This document shows, in pieces, positions 37,201-50,679 of a DNA stretch of 64,000 nt. A program made the position numbers and the translations under genes. The notes beneath the pieces were generated by a model, which saw only the letters and a list, made by a program, of their open reading frames with translations, was not told where the DNA came from and ran no database searches. How positions within the stretch are numbered: position 1 is the stretch's first letter; the number at the start of each line of letters is the position of its first letter. The DNA lies in contig VWZL01000265.1 in assembly GCA_013396915.1 (NCBI GenBank), positions 825,163 to 889,162 on the forward strand, written 5' to 3'. The stretch comes from Stercorarius parasiticus. Lineage: Eukaryota > Chordata > Aves > Charadriiformes > Stercorariidae.

Positions 37201-40200
37201 GAGCTTGAAGCTATCCTGGTGCTACTTTGGGCTCATTGTCCATGGTCACATTCTCATGCAGGGGAGAGTCCATGGGCAACCCATGGGGTTTTGTCCATTT
37301 TTATAAATGCCAGCCTTTTAACCTCCAAGTGGATCAGAGGATAAGCACCCTGGCAGCATGTGGTCCAAATACACATTGAAGGTAAAGTTGCATTGACATT
37401 TCATTATGACCAACAAAGCTTCTATCTCCAGGGATGTGATGGTGTGCTTAGGTGAGCTTATGTTCCTAGACCAGCCTAGCTCAAGGTCGTCTGACATGTC
37501 CTAAGGCATGTTTTAGTTGCTTTTCTGCGTTTACTGTCCTTGTGCCCCAGTGGCTGCTGTCCTTGTTCACGCTGATCAGTGTGTGGGGCAAGTCCATCCA
37601 CTGTGTGCTGCTGTCACCGCATTAATCAGAGGTTTTCTGCCTCTTGTCTCCTCCAGGCAAGGAGGCTGGAAACACAATTGGTATCCTTGAAACAGGGCTC
37701 CAAGATGTGAACAGGATGTTGTGTTACTCATACTCTTAATACCCTGATGCATGAGTCTCTTCACAGCATCTGCTGCATATGAAGGTCTCTTTTCACCCAC
37801 TTGCTTACACTGAGACAGCACTAATGTCTCACTGACGTAATTTCTCTTGGCTGAAGGAATTACGTTGATTGCCAACTGATTGACAGGTAGCAGTGACCTA
37901 CAAAGTCTCACATAGGCCTTTCCCGTGCTCACGTCCTCTTCTCTCCCTCTATGAGTCCAAGGCGATGAAATAGCTTAGGCAGTCAGTTAAGAAAAGCTTC
38001 TGGTCTTGAGCAGATTTTTTTCTACATTTCCAGAGTTCTTTTATACAGTGATTGTTTAATCATTTATCCAAAATAAGGGAGGGACAGACATTTCCAAAAC
38101 TGAACCAAAGGCATCGTTGAATTTAGAGTACAGTATGCACAGACTCTTGCTCTGCACAGGTAGAGTAGGATGTAAGTTCACTCCAAAAAGTACAATTTTA
38201 GGGTAGCTAGACCCTCTGGGAAGCTGCTGGACAGCTGGGTTTGAGGTCCCTCTCAGCCATTGTATGTGAGCTGCAGTGGGGGGCTGAGGGTAGAAATACG
38301 CATCCTTGTAGAGACAGAGCCTTGCATTCCTCCTCTAGCCTGTTCAGATGCTTCCCCATCCAACACGTCCTTAATTAAAGGAGAGGCTTTGAGTAGCTTC
38401 AACTACAAGCTTTGGACTGGCCCCGGGGGCCATTCAGCTGAGTCACATCTCTAGGCTTTCTCACCATGCTCAGCAGTTGCTCTGGTAGGGTATAACATGC
38501 CAAGCACAATCAGTTAAACTAGCCACAAGGTCTTATGAGCGACGATCCACATTTTTTTCAGCAGTAACAGTAGTGTGAACAATCCTGCCAAGAGAAGGTG
38601 GATGAGCCACATGACTTTAAATTGTTGAAGCTGAATTATTAATTCTCCAAGAGACTTCTGTGAGTTGAAAGTTGGAGGGGAGATGTAACATCCAAACATC
38701 TAGGGATCATTGAAGAAGGACTTGTTCCTGATAGGGACTGTGGGAGAGACAAGATAAGGAGAAAAGTGCTGACCTGGGGGCAAGTTGAGCACATCTTTCT
38801 TTCCTGGGCTCTGAATTTTCTGGAGTTGTACACAACTATATTAAAAAATGGGCCTTACAGGCTTTGGCCAGAAATGATGCTAAACCAATCCTAATGTAAT
38901 TCCCTTAAAAGACTACTGCGTAATTGCTTGTTTCCTCCTTAACTTAACAGTTGCCCAGTAGTCCCCCGGGTGAACACAGAGAGAAGACCACTTCTGTGAA
39001 AGCTGTCCATCAAGGCAGGCTGGCCCTGCTGGCTCAGATTCAACAGCCTTGAGTCCTGCATTCATTTGCAAGGGGAGAGAATAAGGTTTAGCCAAACAGG
39101 GCTGACTGCAGCAGCTCTGGTAATCCTGCCCTAACCAATGCTAAAATAACAGCCTGCATGAAAATGCTATCCCTTGCAGGCACAGGCCAGAGTGTTAAGA
39201 CTTAATGCTTGGTGAATATTAGACAGAAGCAAATCAAACTAAAAAGGGCTGGATAGTTTCCATTATCGCCATAACTGAGCAAGGGTGGGTGGGGGGTCCT
39301 AGCTGATCGCTTCCTACCTCAGCACCCCCAGGCTCAAGTTGTCTGAAGCCCTCATTAAGACAATGGGTCTCATGAACTGCCTGATGGGTCTGATGAATTA
39401 GAGAATTAGTGTCTTCCAATGAAGATTTCAGGGCAACTAGATACATTAGCAAATTAATCTGGTATGTTATTTGTGCCAGGCCTTGTGTATTTCCATCAGT
39501 GCATCAGAAATTCAGTTCAAGCCCTGCTGAAGGCGGGGCTTTCTAATACGTGGTACGTTACTTTCACGTGTTAATGCATCATTTAAACTTGATGCGGGAG
39601 AACAGAGTACGTCGTCTGTAACATGGAGAGAGACAATGGAGTTGAGGCAGAAAATCCAGATTTGCCACTAATGTAAATGATCGTAACTTCACTGGAGCCC
39701 TCTAAAACAAAGGCAGCTTTAAAAATCCAGATCATAAAGCCACACCCAGCATTAGCTTTCATCTTCTAAACAATGAGCCACTGTCATCCTCTCATCATAC
39801 TCAAAGGAGAAGAGAGGAAAGGGGAGCTCTGGTTGCAGAGCAACACTTACATTTGCTTAGATATCCCCAGTCTGAGGAGAGATGGTAGGTTTCTATACGT
39901 CAGCACATTCATTTCTTTACCTTTCAAGAGAACCTGAAAATAGAAATGTCTCTGTACTGGTTTGCACTATCTCAACTTTAGCATCAAGATTTCAGGTGAA
40001 ACAGTAAGTATAAAGCTTTGTGAATTTAAGCTAGAGGATATAGCTACTAAAGGAAATATTCAAAATGCCTTTGAAGGGATGGTACAAACTGGTTGTAGAG
40101 GCTAAGGCTGGTAACGCATAAATAGCATTTCTCTTAGACTGTTCATGGCTAATAGCTGAATCAATGTTCCAGTCATAAAAATTAATTTGACCAGGCCAAG

Positions 40201-40220
40201 TCAAGTGGTACGTCTGACCT
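34266..40220. other. Unique AT-rich non-coding sequence
   Basis: No gene is supported. The longest frame is 118 codons (37576-37932, minus) without a known domain. A CCATGG-rich stretch with an interrupted inverted repeat lies at 37162-37286. A G-rich run (GGGTGGGTGGGGGG) sits at 39283-39296 but is not a full four-run quadruplex motif. No transposon termini are recognised. Confidence 0.55.
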
Positions 40221-42000
40221 GTGGCTCGAGAATTAAGCAGCAATAAAACTAGCAGCAACGGCTACTGGATGAGGGAAATTGTGGTCCAGGTCTGTTCTGT
40301 CGCTCACCCTGCGTACTGGAAATCACTCCAGTGTAGCGGACGTTTCCTGCCTATCAGGGCAAGTTTAAAATCCCGCACATCTGCAGAGCCACTGGCGGCT
40401 CGTTTGCAGCAGAGGTAAGTGAAAGGCCGTGGTTTTAACCCAGCTGCAGAATAACAGCAGATCTCCACTGCAGCCTCAGGTAGGTATCAAGGGCTGCCCG
40501 TGAGCTGCAACACCCACTTCAGTCTCTTCTGCCGTGCCCTTCCCCGGTTGTCAGTCATGTTGGATAGAATACGCTGGAGCACGGAGACATATCCCTCCTT
40601 CAGTTGTGCCCTTACAGCTTGGTGTGCAGGTACATCCCATTACAGAGCCAGCAAAACATCGCAGCTTGTGAATCATCAGCTTTTTTTATATACCCACTGG
40701 CTGTGCACAACTTCTCTGAGCCTCGCAGCCACACGTGGTGGGACCAGGCAGCTGGGGAGCTCCTCCAGCCGCACCGTGTACTGCCCAGCAGAGTCAGAGA
40801 AACGTCAGCTCTGCAGAATGACCCGATAGGACAAAATCACTCACTTTTGGCACAGGCAGAGTTTGGGGTGAAGGCCTGAGTGATTTGCTTTGCACAAACC
40901 CAAGCAGAGTCCAATATCTTTATAAATCCCCTACGTGTTTTTAGATCTGATGAAAGTTAAACTGGCAATTCGGCAAAGGTAAAATTCATCTGTGTGCGGG
41001 GGAATTGTGTGAGACTGTGTGTCTCGTGTGCCAGAATACGGCTTCAGTGAGATTCAGCGGTACACTGGCCTTTTCCAAGCACTCTGCCCAGAGAGGAATT
41101 CCTCCCTAAATGAACAACAGCTCTCCAGCGAGTAAAACCTTCCAGAAATAGCTTGCATGACTGATGTATCACACGGTACATCATGTACTATGTTTCCCCC
41201 CCAGGTAACCTGCCTGAACAAAGACTCACTTTTGTGTTCACCTTCTTTTGCCTCCTTGTGTGACTTGTATCGCTCATTCTTCAGCAATGCCCTCCATGCT
41301 GGAGAGACACCGCGAAGCCTTGCTAAGTTGTGCAACGTTGTCAAAGAAATTTATGGTACAATATTTTGTTTTCAGAAGGCTGCTCCTCCCATTTCTGCTT
41401 CAGCAAAGAATTTACTCTGGCCAAGGTCATGTGAATTTCAGCAGTGGAGATGCCTGACTGACAGTCCACCTCTGCATGCCCCAGAGATGCATTGCCCTTC
41501 AAAATACGTGACAACAATGTATTAAGCCCATACTCAGTCTACAGCTTTTTAATTCCAGGTCTGACTAGGTTTGAACGCAGCACAGACAAAACTTTGGTAG
41601 TTGCTGCAGAAAAAATAAATAAATGGGTAAGTCAGAATAAAAGCATGAGTCCATATCAATCACTTGCACAAGTTTATACACAGATAGGTGTGTGGGAAAA
41701 CTGGAAGAACTCAGTCAAAACTGATGTGAAGAAGAAATGACTGTCTATATTGACAATGAGGGATAATCGCTATAGAGATACACGCCAGGAAGACTTACAA
41801 AAGGGAGCCTCAGAACTAGTGACATAATTTGAATGAGAAATGTCTCAGGAAAACTTAAATGTCATTGCTGTTCAGGTTGTCAACAGTAATCCTGTCATTT
41901 AGGTAAACGCTCCATTACTTTATTGCAAGCCTTTAATTACTGTTCTTGCATTCTAAATATGTTTTGCTCTTTGAAGCTCAACGATAAAGTGACCCATTAT
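40221..42000. other. Non-coding sequence with strong splice-donor-like sites
   Basis: A 65-codon plus-strand frame (40221-40418) ends across a textbook donor, AGAG|GTAAGT, with GT at 40415. A second donor-like site, CAG|GTAGGT, has its GT at 40480. A 122-codon frame (41157-41525) and a 109-codon frame (40500-40829) show no recognisable domain. The interval could include an exon of an unrecognised transcript, but no protein similarity supports it. Confidence 0.3.
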
Positions 42001-45000
42001 TTATTAAAGGTACAATGGCAGCATAATAGCATGCTAGCCCCAAAAAGTCTTAATATTGAGGTGCATTCATGGAAGTAATACAGGACAGCCATTCACAGTA
42101 CTTCATTAATATGTCAGGTGAGTTGTTTGGTTTGTCTGTTTGTGTTTGTCACATCTTTGAGCAAGCATGAAGATTAGCCTTACTCCGTACTTCATGTCAT
42201 GGCAGTGTATTTCTAAAGATTGTGGAAAACTGACTAAAAACAATGAGCCTTTGTTCCAGTAATCTTCCCAGATGGGCGCATTACAGGGCTCCTAGCCCTC
42301 CAGGTGATAGATTTTATGGAGGGACTGCAGTCAATATGCTTTTCAAAAGGAGGCTTCGTACCTTGACAGGTACACCTTAAAGAGAGATCGCATCAGGTAG
42401 CTTTCCAACCCAGGCCTCCTTAAGGACATTAATTCATGAACCTTTTTTATAACTGACTGCTGAACTGTGAACTTTCGGGTTTTTGCACAGTATGTGAGAT
42501 TGTGCTCCCAAACCCCCAGACGATGCAGTGGAAAAAAACTGGAAAATGCAGTTATACCTCAGTCCCATCACATGACTTGTCTGTTCTTGACCCCAAGTTC
42601 ACATTCAACTTAACTAAGAAAATGAAACAGATATATAACAAGGGAAATGGGACTAGGGGAGGGGAGTAATAATGGCCACATGCTGCAATACAAAGAAGAA
42701 CTGGAGCAAAGTATTAACACATGAAAATCGCAATTCAAGGCAGGAATAAATCAAATGGGCTGCAAAGACTGCAGTGTATCCAAGGTACTTTCTGTGAGCT
42801 AGAGAAAAAGAGGCCATCCAGGGATTTGCAGAAGGGAGAGGTGTCAGCCCTTAAAAAAAGTTCCTCTTGAACAAGTAGCGAATAGCACCCTCTGATCTAA
42901 TTTTCTTGCTTTGCAGTTTTTTCTTGACCTGCTATAATTTTGCAATGTGCTCTACAACTTTGTGGCTGGTCTGTTGCTTCAAACAAACTGACTCATCAAA
43001 TGATGCACTTTTACGGCTCTGTTTACACTACTGTAACAGCCGTATTTACAGTACAATAGTTCACTGCAATACCTGAATATATAAAAAGAGACAGGCAAAA
43101 AACAACAATAGAAGCGTATTCTCATTTTAGGGTTCCATAACAGAACTTGCATAGTGCACTAAGTTCTTACTAGACTCAGAGTGCGTTTTCCATCCAAAGT
43201 ACTAAGTATTCAGTCCTTGTCAGATTTATATTTATGCAAGATTGCATGCAAGACTGCTTCTGACTTCAAGAAGCCTCAGTGTGCAACACAGGATTCAGAC
43301 TGAAAAGAGGAAGGATGTCCGGGAGAAAAGAACCTGAATTTGATCATAAAACTACATTTGCATATACCATACACAGAGGAAGTGGTAAAGCAGCAAGAGG
43401 AACTGCATAGAAAGTATAGAAAGAGTTGACATGAGCTGATTTAAAGAACATACTTAAGCCCCTCCAAAATTTGATCCCCACCCCTTAACTTGCCTTTTTC
43501 CTTCACCTTCAACAAAGCTCTTTATCCATCGTAAGTGCTTAAAACTTCTTTTAACTCGATGCTTTAAAAAGGAAGAGGTTAACACCACGCTCAGGAGCCA
43601 AGGAGTAGTTGTGGGTAGGTCTGTGCAAGCTTTAAATACCCAGCTCTCCTGCAGCACCTCTGCCTTGCCTATAATACCCCTCCTGCTAAGTTTACGGGGT
43701 TGAAACTGTAAGTCAAGTAGAAGGAAGTTAAAGCGCAAGACGCTTTTGTGATGCGAAGAAATCTCCCCTGGAGACTGTATTTCAGTGACAACCCAAATGC
43801 TATATAAGACTATTCAAGCAAAATTCCTGAGTGTGGCTCTGCCCTACGTATCTCGGGCTGCTTTTGTTCAGCGCTCAGTACCAGGCAGCCATTTCAAATG
43901 TGCATGAGCAGGAATAGGAACAGGACAAAAAGTAGTTAATGGGAAGGATTTGTTATTGCCTAATTGCATCAAATATATCAGTATGTAAGAAAGCAAATTA
44001 TAAATATAACTGACGGTCATGGGATTGTTCAAGGTTGAATACAGTCCTGGAGTCGAAGATTAAATAGCCTTTGCCTGCCATGATTCATCATCATGAACCT
44101 GCAGGTATAATGGCAGCCAAGGAGTTTTTGGCCAAGGAGAGAATTCATAACATACGACAACTCAGTGGATTTCCAGTTATTTTAGATGTCTTTTTTCTTT
44201 AAATATAGACCATCTATATGAGTATCTACTCATTGTTCCATAAGGGTCAATTACTAGCCTTTTGCAATTATTCTTCCAGCCTCTGGGGCTCAATGATGCC
44301 TTTTTTCTTCCACATTTTGAACACAGTTCTCAAGTGTTCAAGTACAGAGAAACCCTCTGTAGTGAACAACTGTACAACTTAATTTCGCATCCAGAGCTGA
44401 CATAGCTGCACGAAGGAAGCAGGCTAACACATGCAGGTTTTGCACATAATGATAATAATGGCCCACATAAATGGGAAACAGTATTGCTTGTAATTTGACC
44501 AGTAGGTTTTTTTACAGAAAATTAAAATGCCTATTGATATAAACAATTGACTCAAATGTATTTCTTCTTGAAGGAAATAAGTGACTCCTAAGGTCACTGA
44601 CTCCTGAAAGCAACAGTACTGTTCCCTGCTTGAAAAACTGTTTGCTCCCTGAAATGTAGGTATCCTCCATGCTATGAGTAGCTACGCTACTTGTTCATTT
44701 ACATGAAGGACTTGTCTTAAAATGGCAAGATACATAAAGAAGAGGAACAAAAATTACAGTGGAGATGAAAAAGAAATGAGGTATAAACTTAATCTATAAT
44801 ACCTCAAAGACAAAACTCAGCATCGGCCATCCTAATGGTATAATATATCACATAGTTGCAAGTAGTTTTCGTTAACACGAATGAAACCCAACCTAGCGCT
44901 ATTGGGTTGATATCATTAAAAAACAGTAAAAAAGGGGTACACACAAGATATACTGGAATAAGATTATTAGGACAAGAATTAAAAGACCAAAACAGTTCTG

Positions 45001-48000
45001 AATGGATGAAAGTACTACTACAGTCTTTAGTCTAAGCTCACTACTTTGGATTTTAACATTATTGGTTGTTAAATCATTGTGTCATTTTCATAAGAAAAAG
45101 ATCATAAAATAACACCAAACTGGCAAGCCTAGAGGGTTACTGCTGTGGCTGCTGCAGAAGGAGGTTCTGGTAGTCCCTTAGAATTGTGATTTAACATGAC
45201 CACCACAGACAACAGAGTGCAGCTGAGGCTGGTTTCCCTCTCCTTCTACAAGCTGAAGAGTTAATGAGCCATGTGTGTTTTAAATGCTGCTAACGCTGTC
45301 AGATCATACTCTTGGGGGGAAAAAAAGTGAGAACAAAAACGAATCTAAGTCACTGGCCAAAAATGATGCAGGAAAGGAGGGAGCAAAATGAGCTAGTGAC
45401 GCTTACCTTGCAGTTCTCTGTCACCATCCACCACTCAGCTTTTACAAACTCTGCATGGGCGTGAGCATCTTCTCAGAAGTTCATGCTGACTTTTGGAGGG
45501 AGTGTTTCCCCCCTCCCTCAGACTGAAAACATAGGTCTATATAGAACAAATAGGCCATTATATTGTGTATTAAACAAATCCAGCACTGTTCTGGTAGACT
45601 TGATCATCGCATGCTTTTGTGTCATTTGGAGAAGTTATGCCATAAGTTCTTATTTTCCTGGCACCCCAGGCAGTGTCTCCTCCATTTATGCATTGAGTCA
45701 CTTCAGAGAGAACTACTGTGTAAAAGCCTAACGAAAGCAGTAAAACTCATTTTGATGCTCTCTTGATGTGCAGCGGGCTCTGACATAAGTTCTCACAGTC
45801 ATTCCAGCATAAAGAAAAAAGCAGTCCCATGTCTGCTTTTTTATTACATACTAAACCTCAACAACCAAAATGTAATCAGAAATGGAAGCACTGATCAATT
45901 CTGCTGTGTGTCTTTGACACTAATGGAAAAACAGAAGCCACAGATAGATTCATTTGGAAAGAAGAAAAAAATACAGAAATGTTATTCTCAGTCATTCAGG
46001 TAAAATCACCTTCTGCAATATTCTAAAAAACCTGATATTTAGAGGCCATTGTACAGACGGGAAAAACGAAATCCACGTTGACATCATTGTTTAATTACTT
46101 ACAGTGAATTAAAGGATCAAAGTCCTGAGGAAGTGAAAATAAGTTCTCTTGCACTTTAAAATTATGGATTTTACTAAACCATACTGAAATATTCAACTTC
46201 AATCACTTCGCAAGTCAACAAACGAGACAGGGGCAAAAGCTCCCTCTCACAGACGTTTGTTCTCTAATATGAAATTAGTTTTCATTTACCTTAATTTCTT
46301 TTGTTTGCTAAGAATTACTGGAGCTATTAAAGCTCAGACTTGAATTTTAAGATCAAATTACTTTCTCATGAATTTATCGGTATATTAATCTCACTCACTA
46401 GTGGCATCTTGCTTTATCAACATTTCCATACCTCCTGTTCATGTCTGGAGTGGCAAAATGTGTATATTATCTGTAAACATACACATTACTCAGTAGTCTG
46501 GAGAGTTCATATAACCTTTCTGGTGGCTGGGCCACACCAAGCCTTGGTCTCAACTTTCAAGCTGAGAAAGTAAACGGGGAAGTAAATTATTTCTATGTAT
46601 TTTTTGATTCAAAGACTCAAGAAGTTGCTTTATATTTTTGGGCTCCTAGGCAGCGACAGACCTTGGGAGAGCAGTTTTAGTGTCCCCCATCACTATGAGG
46701 CTGACCGCTTCCAGGTCCCTCAGAAGAGCTTTGCCCAGCATTTGCCTCCTCACTCTTTGATTCATTAGGACTTCTTCAGTTATGTGTGTATCAATAAACA
46801 AGCGTGTGCACCACATGCAGTCCTGAATTGCTGAGGAATAGCTACAAAAAACAACCAAGCAATTGAAGACATGGTGCAGGTCATATTTCTTGATTTATTG
46901 ATGCCGCAAGGCAAAAGGTAACATCTCACAAGGACCCAGAAGAGAAGAAAAGTAGTCCTAAGGAAACATAAAATGTTGCAGGATTTCTTCTTCAGGGTAA
47001 ATCATTTATGTAATACCTGCCCCGCAGATTTATTAACAATAAAAAATATTAGAAATATTTTTCAAAAACAATGGAATGCAAGACGTAGTCTTCTTCTGAA
47101 ACAGCAATTTTAGACATCCTGAAATGAGGGACATTTGAAAGTTACGTTAACAAAGAGTGGTTGCTAATGACCTTGGCTATTTTGCTTGCCCTAAATCATT
47201 TTGGATAAACCTACTGTGACAAACAAGACATTCCCTGTGCTTGCTCAAGAAGTTGGCAGAGCCGGTCAAGGACTCCTTATGAATTGAGAAAGCTCATTTC
47301 TGACGTCAGAGCAGGACATGGGATCTGGTGGTGGGTTCCCACTTCAGCACAAGATGAGCAGGGAAGCCCAAGACAGGTTTTGATCGCAAAAGGCAGACTA
47401 TCAGATAATAAACGGGATGAAAGCCCCACAGACATTCAGGCAATTAATTCATAGGATCTTTAAACACTATGATCTAAAACAAGTGCTGTTACCACGTACG
47501 CATCAACATCAAACTACTTTCACACAGGGAGTTGACAGAAATGTGATGTTAAACTCCTGAATTCCCAGAAAAAAGCTAGAGAGGATGATGAAAACATTAG
47601 AGAAGGAAGTGTAAATCTAATCTCAAAATGAACATGAAAAAAAACCCAGCATCAGAAACAAATAGTATGTCAAATCAAAAGATTTTATTATTGTACTATG
47701 CCACTGGAGAAAACAGATGACTTTGCAATACCTATGGGAACAGATAAGCATTAATGACAGCATGGGAAAGATGGAAGAGATTAACTAGCTATTCTGGCAA
47801 TGTGTCCTTCCTGCCTTGACCTACAGTGCAATGCAATACAACTTATTTTTTACATAAAATACTTAACATGTCTCATAAAATGCTTTATAGGGAGAGTCAG
47901 CCAAGGTAGAGGAAGACTACACAGAAATGCAATCCCAAGAGAAAGTCATAAGTAATTGTGATAAAAGTCTGCACAATTTCCTTATTCTCCCTTCTCTGTC

Positions 48001-48609
48001 CACACCTTTTGTAAAATCTGGAATTTTTCTTCATGTTTTCTACCCTTCTATGCCTGTTTTCATATTTTAATGTCACAAGCCAGTGTGAGATGCTATGTGT
48101 TTGTTACTGTAATTTATTTATTCCACAGAATTTATTCTTCTGGTTGCTGCTCAGTTAGGTTTACAGAAGAAAGAAAATCACACCCCCTGCACCTGGCAAC
48201 CTCCCAGTTTTTGTGTGATGACCCTGATAAATTGAGTGTTTAAAGATTCTTAAAATAAAGGGAGATTTATCCACTATTCTGCAAGCAGAAGTCTTACAAA
48301 CGGTTTTCCTTGGTATCTCTTCTCAAATCAAGACACAGCAAATAGACGTACCTGGTTACTCCTGAGAAGTGTTACTAGGCGTTTCCAGTAAACCACCCAG
48401 CACTGAAAGGCTTGTATAGGTCTATATTTCAAATACATAAAGTTGCACCCAGACTCTGAAATGTTTATTCCTTCTAGGTGACAGCAGCCATTTCTTGTAG
48501 CACTTTGTTTCATTTTTCTTGTGAATTCAAAATGAATACAAAACCATACTGTGCATCTTTTCAGTTAGAAGAACAGTTTACTTTTAACAGAGGCTGTAAT
48601 ATGTTATGT
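42001..48609. other. Unique AT-rich non-coding sequence
   Basis: No gene is recognised; frames are at most 94 codons. A minus-strand frame at 46646-46858 reads somewhat protein-like (QMLGKALLRDLEAVSLIVMG) but has no family I can name. Confidence 0.5.
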
Positions 48610-48642
48610 AAAAAAAAAACAAAACAAAACCAAACCCCAAAA
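48610..48642 (+). repeat. A-rich simple repeat
   Basis: Ten A residues followed by AAAC/CAAAA-type units. It resembles an A-rich retroposon tail, but no body is recognised upstream. Confidence 0.8.
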
Positions 48643-50622
48643 CATGAACACCACAAGCCCCAGGAATACCTAGGGTTTCTACTTCTGCTGATTCCTAAAA
48701 CTGGATGGAGAACGGGAGAAATTGGTGGAGAGAGTGGGAGGAAGAAGAGTTCAGAGTCCTTTTTACTGAGGGGTTGCAGATAAATAGCACAACACAGGTC
48801 AAACCGCCTCGCCTTTCCAAGTCCCTGTGAAAGATGGGACCCAAGGGAGGCAGACACCACCACAAAGAGCAGAAATCTCTAGCAAGGCTGGCAGGGGAGC
48901 CATGTGGAACAAACTACAGGAAGTTTTCACTTTTATAAGAACGAAGCACAATTTTACGGTTGGGCTTAAAGGCAGCGGTTGTGTGTGAAACTAATAAAGC
49001 AGATAAAGTCATTGGTTTGCGTTGAGACGCGCAGTGTATCCATAGCGCCAACTCCGTCCTGTTATTAGTGGCCCTGACTCTGATGTCGGTCGAGCTGTGC
49101 TTGCAGACACCAGGACTGAGTTGGGCCCACTTACACTTACCGAACACGCCAAGCTACATCAGGTAAAATGGAAAAATAAAGAGGAAGCAATGACAGGAAT
49201 GACAATGAGCTACCATAAAATAAATAGCTGAGCAAGGAGCAAAAGCCACAAATCAAGCAGTGTGTTGAAATGAATAAGAGGGTAATGGGCCAGGGCAGGG
49301 TACGCATCTATTCTTTTCTCATGGACGCTGGACCAGTTCATTGACCACACATATATTTTTAAAGAACAAAGTATTGGGATGCATAATATAGAAGTCCTGG
49401 CTTTTTTTTTTCTTTTTTACGAAAGAGTTTTGGATACATTACGGCTACAGGTAATGGAAGCAACAATATCTAAAAATACAGCATAAAAATTGTTGAGAGT
49501 TATTGGAAATTGCTTTCTGTGGATGGCTGATGGAAGCAGGAGCTATGGAATTCTGCTCTGTGGCGCACATACTTTCTATGGACCATGTCTGGCAGCATTT
49601 GAAAAATCAAACATGGAGAGCAGGAGTTGCCACAATTTCAAGTTTCTGCTCATATAACATATAACAACACATACTGTGCTTCGTTTTGTCACAGAAGAAA
49701 CTCATACTGCTTGACTTATGGAGGGGTTGGAAGTGTTGTTCATACCGACCACTAAAGGTAGGACATACTAGTACTGGGGGATGCTTTGTCTCTCAGTACA
49801 GATTAGATCATTGGTAATGAATTATATTCCTCGTAGCTCATCCCTAGCACTGCTCCCAACAACTCTGGAATTAAAAAGCACAATTTGAAACTACCCCAAC
49901 CGAAGGCTTGAACTAAAACTCTAAATTTCTGTCCATGAGATCCTGAAGGGGGTTAGGCTCGTTGTTATTCAACACTAATAATTTTTTGCTTTTATGGTGA
50001 ATCTTGCCTATAGTGACTGTCGCAGGCAGCCTAGTCCTGGCTTTCCCTGTCTATGAGCTTTCAACAGTCCACTGCCCCATAATCCCTCAACTGGGCAGTT
50101 TCGCTCGCCACTGGCTGCTTCTTTCAGCAGATAGTGAAACTTCAAGCGGATGGTGGGATGTGTCGCCAGTCCACAGAAAGGGTGCTGGAAGAGACTCCTG
50201 TAATATGTTTATGTCCACGTTGATTAGGACTTAAACAAGTCTTGATACTATGTTAAAGCACAGAAATATGCCATACCAAGAACACCAAAATAGGATAATC
50301 TCTTACTCTGTATTTAATTCGATGTTATTCTGCAATATATATAATATAGTCGATATATGTAATAAATAGCTCCATGAACTTATTTTTGTGATTCTACCAT
50401 CTAGTCAAGAATTTCTTGAAGCACACTTGCTTATTGATAAGCAAAGTTTTTGATTCATTATAACAAGGAATTTGATTCCACTTACACTTGAAGGCAGATC
50501 CATTTGTTTTTGGCACAAATTCTGCTCTTGTACAATTAAGTCCTTATTTTTCATTTAAGGCTCAGCATTATCTAAGACAATAGAAGCAACCTTTAATACG
50601 TATCCTTTCAAAGCTATCACCA
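48643..50622. other. Unique non-coding sequence
   Basis: No gene or transposon is recognised. Frames are at most 100 codons and featureless. Confidence 0.55.
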
Positions 50623-50679
50623 TAGTTCTAGACTATGACATGAATTGTCTAGTCTAGTTCTAGACTAGACATGAATTGT
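50623..50679. repeat. Local duplication containing an 11-bp-arm palindrome
   Basis: TAGTTCTAGACTATGACATGAATTGT occurs at 50623-50648 and again, one base shorter and with one or two changes, at 50655-50679 (32-bp period). Spanning the junction is a near-perfect palindrome: GTCTAGTCTAG (50647-50657), TT, CTAGACTAGAC (50660-50670). The arms are exactly complementary over 11 bp with a 2-nt centre. A template-switch event at a small hairpin would make both features at once. Confidence 0.85.

Noticed and set aside
37576..37932. 118-codon minus-strand frame with a protein-like composition
   Set aside because: No recognisable domain, no promoter or splice context, and no similarity I can name.
39283..39296. 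G-quadruplex candidate
   Set aside because: Only three separated G-runs are present (GGG, GGG, GGGGGG); the last cannot supply two full runs with a loop, so it fails the standard four-run motif.
46050..46080. Possible reverse-oriented MIR core (CCATTGTACAGACGGG...)
   Set aside because: About 18 of 24 bases agree with the MIR core, but the following sequence does not continue the match; chance is likely.
46646..46858. Minus-strand 70-codon frame suspected to be a retroelement fragment
   Set aside because: The translation did not match CR1 or any other retroelement motif I could place.
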